The translations under genes were made by a program, and so were the position numbers. Below the pieces are notes generated by a model that saw only the letters and a list, made by a program, of their open reading frames with translations, had not been told where the DNA came from and did not search any database. Positions 35,186-44,789 of a DNA stretch of 64,000 nt are shown here, piece after piece. The stretch spans positions 62,001 to 126,000 of the forward strand of contig NZ_JBCNJT010000002.1 in the NCBI RefSeq assembly GCF_039596395.1, in the 5' to 3' direction. This DNA is from Fluviicola sp. (GTDB lineage Bacteria; Bacteroidota; Bacteroidia; Flavobacteriales_D; Crocinitomicaceae). Positions within the stretch are counted from its first letter, which is position 1; every line of letters starts with the position of its first letter.

Positions 35186-36922
35186 TTAAATGGTAAATAC
35201 ACCACTTTTCTTACGTAGGATTCCATCCGGCCCTTTCACTTGCGTCATGAAGCTGATAGTTGATCCTGGTTTTGCTTGTTTCATCAAACTGATACCGTCT
35301 GCGTTCAAAGTGTTTCCTGATCCTTTTGCAGGACGTGGAGCACCGGCAACGTTCAATTCCCATGTTTGTACAGAGAATTCTGCTTTCAACGGGCTATCAG
35401 CATAGCGTGCAAACAAACGTGTTTCTGCTTTAGAAGCTTTACCACCATCTTCAACTGCTCCGAAGAACAATGTTGGAGGAGGCAAGTTCATTACGCGGAA
35501 TGTAAATGTTCCCAAAGAAACTGTTTTGTTTGTTACTGAGTTCTTACCGGAGATAGAGATGGTAGCAGTTCTTCCCGCACCGCTCACACGTCCGATGTAT
35601 TGGTTCCCAGATTTGGATAAAGTAACTCCGTTACCGTTCAAAATTGTCTGATCGTAACCTGAAGCAACTCCTTCAACGATGTTGTTGTATCCTTTGTACA
35701 ATACATTCAATTCAGGAAGAGAAACCGTTCCCTGTGGCTTCATAATCTTGATTGTATGTGTCCAGTTCTCTGTTTTCTTAACTCCTGATTTGTTTTTGAT
35801 AGATACAGTACCATTCAATACCATTTCTGCACCTCCTGAAACTTTTGTTTTCAAAGTACCCTGACCACCACCAACAGTGATTGCTCCAGGACCAGTTACT
35901 TCAGGTTGGTTATCAGAGTCAAACGCAGCCATCATTACTTTCAATTCAACTTCATCTCCTGTGTTAGCGATCACCGGACCGTAAGCCAAAGGCATGATTT
36001 TGTTGAATGAGTACTCACCAGTAGAAACTTTAGATTTCAAGTGAGCAAGTGCATAAGCGCGTGCAGCCAATACATCCTGTTGCATAGAAGTTAAAGATGC
36101 AACTGCAGCTACCAATGGAGAGTGGTCAAATGTAGCACCGATCCAGTGGATACCTTCCATGTCGTGCACTTTTACTCTCTCAGGTTTTGTCAAGTTGATA
36201 TACAAGTCACTCAAAGCCTGGTCATCCTCCATGTGATTCACATTGCTTTTCTTAACCATATCAGTTACCTGCTTCACCAAATCAGCATTGCTTTTGTATG
36301 TATTGATTGCTTTTGGTTTGAAAGAGTAAGTTTTTCCTCCTTCCTTGTAAGAACCAACTGTACTAACGATATCCTCACGGAACTTGATGAAATCAGCCCA
36401 CAACTGTTTTCCTTTACCAGTTGGAGTTTTGATATCTTCACCTACGATCTCATGCATTGGAATATCGTATTGGTCTTTCGCCTGGACAGCCATCAAGTTC
36501 ATACGGATAGGCTTACATTCTGCTGCCTTTTCCCAAAGGATCGTATTTTCATCATCCTTTTTGTATTCTTTTACTGCTTCACCAGACTTTTCTAAGATTT
36601 CCAATTTAATTGCATCGATACTCTTAAGTAATTTGTCAGACATTTTGTTTACCTGATCCATTTGACCTAAGATTTTCTGCAATTTTTCTCTCTTAGCAGC
36701 ATTTTCGGCATTTTTAGGAGTTGTACTCAACTCTTCATCAACATCCGATTTAAATTTATCACCTCGTTCGATCTGAGCGATGTTTGCTTTTTGTATGTTT
36801 TCTTCAATTGCGACAAAAGCGTCGAGAATCTGCTTTGATACGTTCAACGCCAATAGCGCCGTCAATACCAAATACATCATACCGATCATCTTCTGTCTTG
36901 GGGTTTCTTTTCCACCTGCCAT
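35186..36922 (-). CDS. gldM: GldM, T9SS/gliding motor rod
   Basis: GldM spans the inner membrane once and projects through the periplasm; with GldL it forms the proton-powered rotary motor of type IX secretion. The 578 residues start MAGGKETPRQKMIGMMYLVL, with R9 before the single helix (about 12-31), then a coiled-coil region and the C-terminal periplasmic beta domains, as in the known four-domain rod. A lysine-rich amphipathic stretch (30-150) matches domain D1. Stop overlaps a possible gldN start (TAATG). A diverged second copy of equal length lies at 31122-32858. Confidence 0.95.
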   Translation of the reverse strand: MAGGKETPRQKMIGMMYLVLTALLALNVSKQILDAFVAIEENIQKANIAQIERGDKFKSDVDEELSTTPKNAENAAKREKLQKILGQMDQVNKMSDKLLKSIDAIKLEILEKSGEAVKEYKKDDENTILWEKAAECKPIRMNLMAVQAKDQYDIPMHEIVGEDIKTPTGKGKQLWADFIKFREDIVSTVGSYKEGGKTYSFKPKAINTYKSNADLVKQVTDMVKKSNVNHMEDDQALSDLYINLTKPERVKVHDMEGIHWIGATFDHSPLVAAVASLTSMQQDVLAARAYALAHLKSKVSTGEYSFNKIMPLAYGPVIANTGDEVELKVMMAAFDSDNQPEVTGPGAITVGGGQGTLKTKVSGGAEMVLNGTVSIKNKSGVKKTENWTHTIKIMKPQGTVSLPELNVLYKGYNNIVEGVASGYDQTILNGNGVTLSKSGNQYIGRVSGAGRTATISISGKNSVTNKTVSLGTFTFRVMNLPPPTLFFGAVEDGGKASKAETRLFARYADSPLKAEFSVQTWELNVAGAPRPAKGSGNTLNADGISLMKQAKPGSTISFMTQVKGPDGILRKKSGVFTI

Positions 36923-36988
36923 GACTTCTAAATTTTATTGGTTTACTTGTTAGTAATATTCAATGTTAATAAAGCTCCAAGGACTAAA

Positions 36989-37813
36989 TTAGTCTCTGGA
37001 AATTGTCATAGCTTTCAACATGTTGCCGTAAACTGCGTTCAAATCAGTCAAGTTTTTAGACAACATTGCCATATTCTCTTTGTAACGTTTTGTATCCTCA
37101 GCTGAATCAGACAAGTTCTTCATCATTTCAGTTACCTGACCCTGGAATTTCTCAGTAGCTTCCAAATGAGCAGAAGAACCTTTCAATTGTAATTCATAAA
37201 CGTTGTTCAACGCTGCAAGGTTTTTAGATACTTTCTGCATTTGCTCACCGAATGATTCACCCTCTTGTGTGTTTGAAGTCATTCCTGAAATAGAAACAGA
37301 AGCTCTTTCGTATGCCTCAGACAAAGAAGATACTTTATCAGATGCTGCTTGTAATGAAGAAACATAAGAGTCAGTTGCCGCTGCTGCAGATGTTACACCT
37401 TTCAATTGAGAAGCATTTTCACCCAATTGGCGCATCCCATCACCTAAACGCTCCAATAATTGACCGTCGATTTTAGCTTCTTCCAACATTTTATCCAAGT
37501 GCTCAGTAATTCCAGTACCTCCGGAATTTCTTCCTCCTCTTCCTCCTGCTGCCGGTAATGCATCGTGATCTAAATCATCGCTGTGTGCGAATGCCAGTTC
37601 AGGATAAACAAGCTCCCAGTTTGGATCCTCATGAATCGGTTCAAATGCCGAGAAGATGAAGATAATAGCCTCCGTAGACAGACCGATTACAAGCATCGGA
37701 CCAGCTCCAGGCCAGTGCATAATTTTAAATAAGGCTCCAACGATTACGACTGCCGCACCGAAACCGTATAATTTCGCCATAAACTTTTTCCATCCTTTAC
37801 TTCCTGGTTTCAT
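36989..37813 (-). CDS. gldL: GldL, T9SS motor membrane subunit
   Basis: GldL forms the inner-membrane pentamer around the GldM helices. The 274-residue protein has two close membrane helices (about 14-32 and 39-57). The second carries E48 in LSTEAIIFIF, the place of the acidic residue needed for proton coupling in Flavobacterium GldL. A long, alanine/serine-rich helical C-terminal domain (about 110-274) faces the cytoplasm. It is longer than the roughly 215-residue Flavobacterium protein. It follows gldK by 58 nt and precedes gldM by 66 nt. There is only one gldL for two gldM genes. Confidence 0.95.
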   Translation of the reverse strand: MKPGSKGWKKFMAKLYGFGAAVVIVGALFKIMHWPGAGPMLVIGLSTEAIIFIFSAFEPIHEDPNWELVYPELAFAHSDDLDHDALPAAGGRGGRNSGGTGITEHLDKMLEEAKIDGQLLERLGDGMRQLGENASQLKGVTSAAAATDSYVSSLQAASDKVSSLSEAYERASVSISGMTSNTQEGESFGEQMQKVSKNLAALNNVYELQLKGSSAHLEATEKFQGQVTEMMKNLSDSAEDTKRYKENMAMLSKNLTDLNAVYGNMLKAMTISRD

Positions 37814-37871
37814 AGTTTTCTTTGTTTTTTAGGTTTAACCAAATTTATTGTTTTGTAATTGTTTGTTATTC

Positions 37872-39416
37872 TTAGCGAAGTTGGATATCGCTACGAATTT
37901 CCTCGCCACCCTCTTTAGAGAATTCTCGTCCACCGCGACCTAAGTGTGTTGCCACATTTCGGAATCCGACGTACGATTTGGCAGTATCCTGATACTCGTA
38001 TGTACGAGTTGAAGTTTGCAAATAGTAACCTACATCTTTCCAGGAACCACCGCGAATTACTTTACGCTTCATTGCCGGCGGATCCCAGTCCATTGCATCA
38101 TATCTGTATTCAGTATTCAAGTCATGAGAGAACTCATACATAGACTCGTCGTAAGCTGTCTCACACCATTCCGAAACGTTTCCTGCCATACAGTACAGAC
38201 CCCACCCGTTCGGGTTATAAGAGTAAGCTTTTACCGTGTGGAAACCACCGTCTTCAAAATAACGGCCTCTCATCGGCTTGAAGTTTCCAAGGAAACATCC
38301 GCTTTGGTTACGGATATAAGGACCTCCCCAAGGATAAGGAGAGTTATTCAAATCTCCGCGGGCAGCTCTTTCCCATTCAGCCTCAGTTGGCAAACGGAAA
38401 TCATTCACAAACAAATCACCCATTGAAAGCAACCAGCTGTTCAATAATTGAGTTCTCCAGATTGAGAATGCCTTAGCCTGTACCCAGGTAATACCGATAA
38501 CGGGATAGTTATCATAAGCCGGGTGCCAGAAGTACATGTTTGTCATCGGATCGTGGAAGGAATAAGTAAAGTCACGAACCCAAACCAATGTATCCGGATA
38601 TACGTTAATTTCTTCATCAATGATGAATCGCTGACGGTTCTCGTGACCACGAAGACCTGTACTTTGTCCTTTTTTGTTGAAGTAACTTAAATCTTTGTCC
38701 AAACCTTGAGGCTCTTCCGTAAACGGATGCGGAGGTGTATTCAAGTCACGGTGTTCCGGAGCAATCTCGTTACCATCCTTATCAACACCATTGTGAACGA
38801 TTTCAATGCGACCTCTAACAGCTGCCTCTCTTAAGTCGATCCAATAGTACTTGAAATTCAATTTACGTGTATCAAACTCTCTGCGCTTGTAGAAACGCTC
38901 AGGCTGCGGATAGTACATATCTGCAAGCAACGGCATCAGATCCGGATCATCGTAGGAAAACTTACGATCCCAGTTCAGGTTAAATTGTGCACGATTGACA
39001 TCACGATCGGAAGGCTCGAATTCAACCATCTCCAACGCACCTTCATCAAAGTACATGTCGTTGTAGTTGATGTAACGAGAAGCCTCATCATCTTCTTCCA
39101 ATCCGGAATAAATCCGTTCACGAGCCATGGAATCTCTCACCCAATCCACGAACTGACGGTACTCGTTATTCGTGATCTCAGTCTGATCAATGTAAAATGC
39201 CTGAACAGACACCGTCTTTGCACGTGTTTGGTGCAGGAAAGGTACGTCCTGGTCATTTTCTCCCATGATGTAGGAACCTGACGGAATATAAACCATCCCA
39301 AGAGGAATCTCAGGCTGATAAACTCTACGACCTAATGTCCCCGTCAAGTGGCCACTACGTGAGCTACAAGAGGCAATGAAGGCCCCAATTAAACCGATAA
39401 ACAACAGTTTTTTCAT
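37872..39416 (-). CDS. gldK: GldK, T9SS outer-membrane lipoprotein
   Basis: GldK (PorK) is an outer-membrane lipoprotein that binds GldN in the periplasmic ring. The 514-residue protein has a lipobox at C17 (FIASC) and an FGE/SUMF1-type domain with MVYIPSGSYIMGEND, YIDQTEITNNEYRQFVDWV, FRLPTEAEWERAA, MAGNVSEWCE and VIRGGSWKD. The fold has no sulfatase-modifying role here. First gene of gldKLMN; porP lies 114 nt upstream in the same direction. A TTAACATT sequence and AT-rich DNA fill that gap, but no clear -7 box. Confidence 0.95.
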   Translation of the reverse strand: MKKLLFIGLIGAFIASCSSRSGHLTGTLGRRVYQPEIPLGMVYIPSGSYIMGENDQDVPFLHQTRAKTVSVQAFYIDQTEITNNEYRQFVDWVRDSMARERIYSGLEEDDEASRYINYNDMYFDEGALEMVEFEPSDRDVNRAQFNLNWDRKFSYDDPDLMPLLADMYYPQPERFYKRREFDTRKLNFKYYWIDLREAAVRGRIEIVHNGVDKDGNEIAPEHRDLNTPPHPFTEEPQGLDKDLSYFNKKGQSTGLRGHENRQRFIIDEEINVYPDTLVWVRDFTYSFHDPMTNMYFWHPAYDNYPVIGITWVQAKAFSIWRTQLLNSWLLSMGDLFVNDFRLPTEAEWERAARGDLNNSPYPWGGPYIRNQSGCFLGNFKPMRGRYFEDGGFHTVKAYSYNPNGWGLYCMAGNVSEWCETAYDESMYEFSHDLNTEYRYDAMDWDPPAMKRKVIRGGSWKDVGYYLQTSTRTYEYQDTAKSYVGFRNVATHLGRGGREFSKEGGEEIRSDIQLR

Positions 39417-39530
39417 TCTAGTTCAATTTTACAGTTCCGGATTTATCGTTAACATTCTACAGGATCAATTTTGCGATATAACGGAATCGAATAAAAAATG
39501 GTTACAAAGATTCGTAATTTTTTTTTGATT

Positions 39531-40505
39531 TTACAACCATTTAGGGTGATGTGCTTTCGTAATTGGTATCACAGGGATATAACAAAACTTAAGCGCGATC
39601 TCATGTGTACCGTTGGAAATCTTTGATAATCTACCGATTGTGATATCATAAGAGTATCCTACCCACATAAACATTCTGCTTTTTGGTTTCTTGATATCGA
39701 ACGGTCTGTACCCTAATAAAACAGAAACCGCATCACTATTTCTAAACCCTAAACCTCCGTAAAGGAATCCATTGTAAATATATCGGGCATTCAGGTTTCC
39801 TGAATACTTCACTAAATCTGTTTGCAAAGTTCCCTGCACATCAATTTCTCCTTTTGCACCGATACCTCTGAAAGTATAACCTCCCATTGCGTAGTAGTGA
39901 CGAGCTAAATCGTAAGGAACCGTACCTGTACCGCTTGAAGACGGAAGCTGGGTTGTCAGATTCAAAGCAGAAGCCTGCAAGTGACTGGATGACAATCCTG
40001 CGAACCAATTCTCAGCACGGTAATACAATCCAAAATTCAAGTCAAACGTGATTGCTGAACTTGAACCGGGAAAAGTAGGGTCAATCTGAGTCTGAGGACC
40101 GATCCATGTCGGGTTCATACCGAAATTCACCATTCCTACACCCAAACCGATACCTAATCGACCGTTACCCAACTGGATATGATGCGAATAATTCAACATC
40201 ACGTTATTTTGTCTCTGAAAACCAATGGCATCATGCGTGAAGTTCAAACCAAACCCTCCGGTCCATTTACCGAAACTCTCCATGTTTGCCTCAGCGTTGA
40301 AAACTACGGAATTCGGTGCTCCGTTTACTTTATCCCACTGATTGCGATAAATTAAATTTCCACACAACCCTTCCTCAATACCAGTAGCGCCCGGGTTGAT
40401 GGCGAACTTATTGTAAATAAAATGTGTCAATGCGATATCTTGCTGAGCAGAAGCTCCAAAAGAACACAACACAAACGCTGATAAAATACGTAACGTTTTA
40501 TTCAT
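39531..40505 (-). CDS. porP: PorP/SprF-family T9SS outer-membrane protein
   Basis: A 324-residue outer-membrane beta-barrel with a signal peptide (MNKTLRILSAFVLCSFGASAQ) and the PorP/SprF family start QDIALTHFIYNKFAINPGATG. SprF/PorP proteins help type IX systems deliver and anchor substrates; PorP can link the GldK-GldN ring to the membrane. porP-gldKLMN is the ancestral gene order also known from Porphyromonas (porPKLMN), which supports the call. Its upstream region (40506-40694) is AT-rich with an inverted repeat near 40558 and no clear -7 box. Confidence 0.92.
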   Translation of the reverse strand: MNKTLRILSAFVLCSFGASAQQDIALTHFIYNKFAINPGATGIEEGLCGNLIYRNQWDKVNGAPNSVVFNAEANMESFGKWTGGFGLNFTHDAIGFQRQNNVMLNYSHHIQLGNGRLGIGLGVGMVNFGMNPTWIGPQTQIDPTFPGSSSAITFDLNFGLYYRAENWFAGLSSSHLQASALNLTTQLPSSSGTGTVPYDLARHYYAMGGYTFRGIGAKGEIDVQGTLQTDLVKYSGNLNARYIYNGFLYGGLGFRNSDAVSVLLGYRPFDIKKPKSRMFMWVGYSYDITIGRLSKISNGTHEIALKFCYIPVIPITKAHHPKWL

Positions 40506-40694
40506 ATTATAAGGGTCCTAATTATGGTTTTAACGTGCTTGACTTTAACAAATTTTAGCCAATTGGCGACTAAAATAAGTATTTTTTAGAACAAACAAAA
40601 TTTTTTAGTGCAATCAATTCATCTTTTCCACAATGAAATGTTGAAGAGATAAATATTTAACACAAACTCTTATTACGGAACAAAGGAGAAAAGG

Positions 40695-41852
40695 TTACCC
40701 TAGTTTTTGATATGTTTTCCACCACAGGTTAGGGATATCGCCATTCAACGCATTGTTATACTGCGCTTTATCGCACGGAACCATGTGATGCCTTTCGTAC
40801 TTAATTCCTTCTTTCGGAGGGTAAGGAACCTCCATCCACCAGCGTTCGGAGCGGTTGCTGCGGTAGAAAATAATGTCGTGATTTATTTCATCCAGGAAAA
40901 CGGTAAATTTAGTGTAATCCTTTTTGGAACCGATCGGAAAGTCGCCTACACGCTGTGAATAACCGTCGATAAAATACCAGATAATCTGCGCAATTTCTGC
41001 ATGGGCGCTGTCGGCAATATCTCCAGGCAACAGATTGAATAATCCAACCGACGTCAATTTATCCGAAATCCCTGCGTATTTGGCAATCTGGCAGATATCC
41101 ATATTATCAAGACCATTCGGTTGGGAAAAATACTTCCCTTTGAAATCCGAAGCTTTGATCGACTGCAAATCGATGCTTAACAGGTCTGTATTGCGAAGCA
41201 GCGGTTCTGCTGTCCGGAAATCAGCTTTGAACTCTCCCAAACGGATCGCATCGAAGAACAGTTTTTCAAAAAGATCAATTTCCGAAGCTTTTACCAGCGG
41301 AGTCTGGTAGCCGATTACCGACAAATTGAACAGGTAACACGGCCGGTGCATGAGCAATTTACTGACATACGCATCTTTGCCTATCGGGAGTTCAGGATCT
41401 CCCAAATCCAGCCTGGAATCTACATTTAACACGTTGATCAGCTGTTCCAGTTCTTCATATCCCTGGTACATGGCATAGGTCAAATCCTGGGAACCTCCGA
41501 TCACCACCGGAATAACGGATTTCTTCACCAATTCGGCCACTACCTGTCTCAATGCAAAGTAGGTATCTTCTACCCGTTCGCCCGGCATGAGATTTCCCAG
41601 GTCATAGATTTTAAATTTCCAGTTGCTTCCGGGAAAATATGTGTTCAAGTGACTTCTAAAACGATCATCTGTTTGTCCGTGTAAGGACGGTTCACCATTT
41701 CTGAATTCAGGAACATAAATTAAAGCAAGACCTGCACGATCTATTTCAGGGAAACCAGATTCGTCATTGCGCACGATGAACTCGCCCAACGATTCGGAAA
41801 CAGGGTTCTCAGGTGTTTCAACGGAACTGAAATAAATAGATATGTCCTTCAT
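40695..41852 (-). CDS. degenerate ureohydrolase (arginase-fold) protein
   Basis: A 385-residue protein of the arginase/agmatinase/formimidoylglutamase fold, often annotated formimidoylglutamase in Bacteroidetes. The metal-site motifs are eroded: GGxH is GGSQD, DAHxD is VDSRLD, and SxDxD is LSIDLQS, so three of six usual Mn ligands (two His, one Asp) are replaced. It is probably not a ureohydrolase. It sits between topA and porP-gldKLMN, on the same strand, so a scaffold or regulatory role near the T9SS is possible but unproven. Its -7 element is at 41869. Confidence 0.8.
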   Translation of the reverse strand: MKDISIYFSSVETPENPVSESLGEFIVRNDESGFPEIDRAGLALIYVPEFRNGEPSLHGQTDDRFRSHLNTYFPGSNWKFKIYDLGNLMPGERVEDTYFALRQVVAELVKKSVIPVVIGGSQDLTYAMYQGYEELEQLINVLNVDSRLDLGDPELPIGKDAYVSKLLMHRPCYLFNLSVIGYQTPLVKASEIDLFEKLFFDAIRLGEFKADFRTAEPLLRNTDLLSIDLQSIKASDFKGKYFSQPNGLDNMDICQIAKYAGISDKLTSVGLFNLLPGDIADSAHAEIAQIIWYFIDGYSQRVGDFPIGSKKDYTKFTVFLDEINHDIIFYRSNRSERWWMEVPYPPKEGIKYERHHMVPCDKAQYNNALNGDIPNLWWKTYQKLG

Positions 41853-41868
41853 TCGAGATGTCTTTTGG

Positions 41869-41876
41869 CAAAAATA
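41869..41876 (-). promoter_or_regulatory. -7 element of the ureohydrolase-like gene
   Basis: TATTTTTG on the minus strand, exact consensus, 16 nt before the ATG; possibly the start of the porP-gld transcript as well. Confidence 0.5.
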
Positions 41877-42045
41877 ACCGAATGAAACTTTGAAGAATTG
41901 CGTTTCTCAATTAAGAATAAAGAGTCGAAAGTTAATAACTCAGAGAAAGTGAAAAGGAAAAATGTATAAAGGTCAAAAGTGGAAAGAGTTATCAAGGCAA
42001 GAAATCAAAACTTCTACCTTTTAACTTTTTACTTTTTACATCCAA

Positions 42046-44550
42046 TCACTTCTTTTTCGGGGCCGCTTTCTTTTTCGCAGGTGCTTTTTTAGCCGGTGCC
42101 TTCTTCTCGATCATTTCCTTTACCTTATCCAGCGTTAAAGCCGCAGCATCCACACTACTCGGAAGTTCGATCTTTAATTTGCCTTTCAGGATAACAGATT
42201 TTCCCCAACGCGCTTTCTCAACACGGATTCCTTCTTCTTTCCAATCGTGAACCACTTTGTCGATATCCTTCTGGATCTTTTCAGCAACCAGGGTATTGAT
42301 GTCGTTTTGAGTGAGGTTGTCGAAATCGTATTTTTTGCTGACATTGATAAAGATCCCGTTCCATTTGATAAACGGACCGAAACGGCCAACTCCTTTCTGT
42401 ACCGGTAAACCTTCGTAAGTTCCGATCGGTGCATCCGCCTGCAATTTGGAGTCGATCAACACGATTGCCTGATCCATGGTAAAATCCATCGGATCATCTC
42501 CTTTTGCCAGCGAAATGAATTGGTCTCCGAACTTCACGTAAGGCCCGAAACGGCCCACATTTACTTCTACAGCCTGACCTTTGTATTCTCCCAGGCTTTT
42601 CGGCAACTGGAACAGATCCAATGCTTCGTTCAGGGTGATGGTATGGATACTTTGTGTGCTCAGCAAAGAGGCAAAACGCGGTTTGTCTCCGTCTTCTTTT
42701 TCGTCACCGATCTGGATCATTGGTCCGAAACGGCCGATGCGTGCAATAACCTTTTTCCCGGATTCCGGGTCGATTCCCAGTTCGCGCTCACCGGTAGCAC
42801 GATCCGAATGTTCCAGTGTATCTTCTACGTTGTCGTGGAACGGTTTGTAGAATGAATCCAGCATTTTGGTCCATTCCATTTTACCGCGTGCAATCTCATC
42901 GAATTGCTCTTCTACTTCCGCAGTAAAGTGATAATCCATGATTCCGCCGAAATGATCAATCAGGAAGTCTGTTACAACCATTCCGATATCTGTCGGGAAT
43001 AATTTATTCTTTTCCTTACCGGTAATTTCTTTTTTCGTCTGCTTATTGATCGTGGTGCCTTTCAATTCCAACACCTGGTATGCGCGCTCCTCTCCTTCTC
43101 TCTCCTGCTTCTCCACGTATCCTCGTTTCTGGATCGTTGAAATGGTAGGCGCATAAGTAGAAGGACGGCCAATTCCCAGTTCTTCCAGTTTTTTCACCAA
43201 AGAAGCTTCTACGTAACGTGCAGCTGGTCTGGTAAATCGCTGAGTAGCCCGGATGAAATCGCGATTCAAAAGCTCTCCGACCTGAACAGCCGGCAATAAT
43301 CCTTCCGTTTCGCTGTCGTTTTCTTCTTCATCCAGGTTTGTTTCCAGATATACTTTCAGGAACCCGTCAAATTTGATAACTTCTCCTTTTGCCTGGAAAA
43401 CTTCCGGAAGTTTCTGATCTCCGATGGAAATGGTTGTTCGTTCCAGTTCCGCATGGCTCATTTGAGAAGCGATGGCACGTTTCCAGATCAGGTCGTACAA
43501 ACGCACTTCGTCTCTTTCTCCGTAGCTCAAAGCATGCATGGCAAAGTTCGTCGGGCGGATAGCTTCGTGAGCTTCCTGTGCATTGGAACTTTTGTTGGTG
43601 TATTTGGTCGGATGCGAATACTGTGCTCCGTAAGCCGAAAGAATTTCGTTCTTCGCTCCTTGCATAGCCGTTTCCGATAAATTCACGGAGTCGGTACGCA
43701 TGTAAGTAATGTGTCCTGCTTCGTATAGTTTCTGTGCAACCTGCATGGTCCTTGAAACAGAGAATCCCAATTTCAGGGATGCTTCCTGCTGAAGGGTAGA
43801 AGTTGTAAACGGGGAAGCCGGAGTTTTCTTAGCCGGTTTCTGCTGAACGTCCAATACTTTGAAATCAATGTCCGCACACTTCTCCAGGAAAGAGTTCACT
43901 TCTGTATCCGTTCCGAAATGCTTTGAAACTTCTGCCTTGATGCGCTCTTTTCCTTTCAGAAACTCGCCCGTAACGCGGAAATAGCTCTCTGCATGGAAGT
44001 TCTGGATTTCTTTTTCACGCTCCACGATCAAACGCACTGCAACCGATTGCACACGTCCGGCAGACAAGCTTGGCCGAACTTTTTTCCACAAAACGGGAGA
44101 AAGCTCAAAACCTACCAAACGGTCCAGTACACGTCTGGCCTGTTGTGCATCCACTAAAGGTTTGTTGATTTGGCGCGGATTCTCAATGGCTTTTAAGATC
44201 GCACCTTTTGTAATCTCGTTGAATGTGATTCGCTTCGTGTCTTTTTTAGCCAATCCGAGCGTCTCATACAAGTGCCAGGAAATCGCTTCTCCTTCGCGGT
44301 CCTCATCGGTAGCGAGCCATACCACATCGGATTCTTTCGCTAATTTCTTCAGTTCTGCAACAAGTGCTTTCTTGTCTGAACTAACCTCGTATTCAGGGGC
44401 GAAATTATTCTCTACATCGATTGCCAATCCTTTCGAAGCCAAATCACGCACGTGTCCGAAACTTGATTTTACAGTAAAGTCTTTTCCTAAATATCCTTCA
44501 ATGGTTTTTGCCTTTGCAGGTGACTCAACTATTACTAAATTCTTACTCAT
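42046..44550 (-). CDS. topA: DNA topoisomerase I
   Basis: TopA relaxes negative supercoils through a 5'-phosphotyrosine. The 834-residue protein starts with the Toprim domain (IVESPAKAKTIEGYLG, ATDEDREGEAISWHL), has catalytic Y283 in HITYMRTDS, and ends with several C-terminal repeats of the GRFGPYVKFGD type in place of zinc fingers. A lysine/alanine/proline-rich tail (KKAPAKKAPAKKKAAPKKK) would bind DNA non-specifically. It has its own full promoter (44590-44621) and is divergent from miaB. Confidence 0.97.
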   Translation of the reverse strand: MSKNLVIVESPAKAKTIEGYLGKDFTVKSSFGHVRDLASKGLAIDVENNFAPEYEVSSDKKALVAELKKLAKESDVVWLATDEDREGEAISWHLYETLGLAKKDTKRITFNEITKGAILKAIENPRQINKPLVDAQQARRVLDRLVGFELSPVLWKKVRPSLSAGRVQSVAVRLIVEREKEIQNFHAESYFRVTGEFLKGKERIKAEVSKHFGTDTEVNSFLEKCADIDFKVLDVQQKPAKKTPASPFTTSTLQQEASLKLGFSVSRTMQVAQKLYEAGHITYMRTDSVNLSETAMQGAKNEILSAYGAQYSHPTKYTNKSSNAQEAHEAIRPTNFAMHALSYGERDEVRLYDLIWKRAIASQMSHAELERTTISIGDQKLPEVFQAKGEVIKFDGFLKVYLETNLDEEENDSETEGLLPAVQVGELLNRDFIRATQRFTRPAARYVEASLVKKLEELGIGRPSTYAPTISTIQKRGYVEKQEREGEERAYQVLELKGTTINKQTKKEITGKEKNKLFPTDIGMVVTDFLIDHFGGIMDYHFTAEVEEQFDEIARGKMEWTKMLDSFYKPFHDNVEDTLEHSDRATGERELGIDPESGKKVIARIGRFGPMIQIGDEKEDGDKPRFASLLSTQSIHTITLNEALDLFQLPKSLGEYKGQAVEVNVGRFGPYVKFGDQFISLAKGDDPMDFTMDQAIVLIDSKLQADAPIGTYEGLPVQKGVGRFGPFIKWNGIFINVSKKYDFDNLTQNDINTLVAEKIQKDIDKVVHDWKEEGIRVEKARWGKSVILKGKLKIELPSSVDAAALTLDKVKEMIEKKAPAKKAPAKKKAAPKKK

Positions 44551-44589
44551 GCTAACTAATTTTTGGCCCGAAACGACTCGAAGCGGTCA

Positions 44590-44621
44590 CAAATATAAAT
44601 GGAATTCAAATCAAAAAACAA
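44590..44621 (-). promoter_or_regulatory. topA promoter with -33 and -7 elements
   Basis: On the minus strand: TTG (44619-44621), 21-nt spacer, TATATTTG (44590-44597). Both Bacteroidetes promoter elements are at the right distance. Confidence 0.65.
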
Positions 44622-44741
44622 GCGATTGCGGTTCGAAAAAAATGTACGCCCTTATTTAAACGATAGTTTACATTTTTTTGAAAACCAAAATTTCAACTTA
44701 AAATCACAGGGCTTTTCTAAAAAATTAACATCCATGACATT

Positions 44742-44771
44742 TTGACATGTCTGTCTTAAAACCTATTTTTG
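44742..44771 (+). promoter_or_regulatory. miaB promoter with -33 and -7 elements
   Basis: TTG (44742-44744), 19-nt spacer, TATTTTTG (44764-44771), 18 nt before the miaB ATG. It probably starts the miaB-to-secG operon. Confidence 0.7.
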
Positions 44772-44789
44772 CACTCTTAAAATTCAAGC

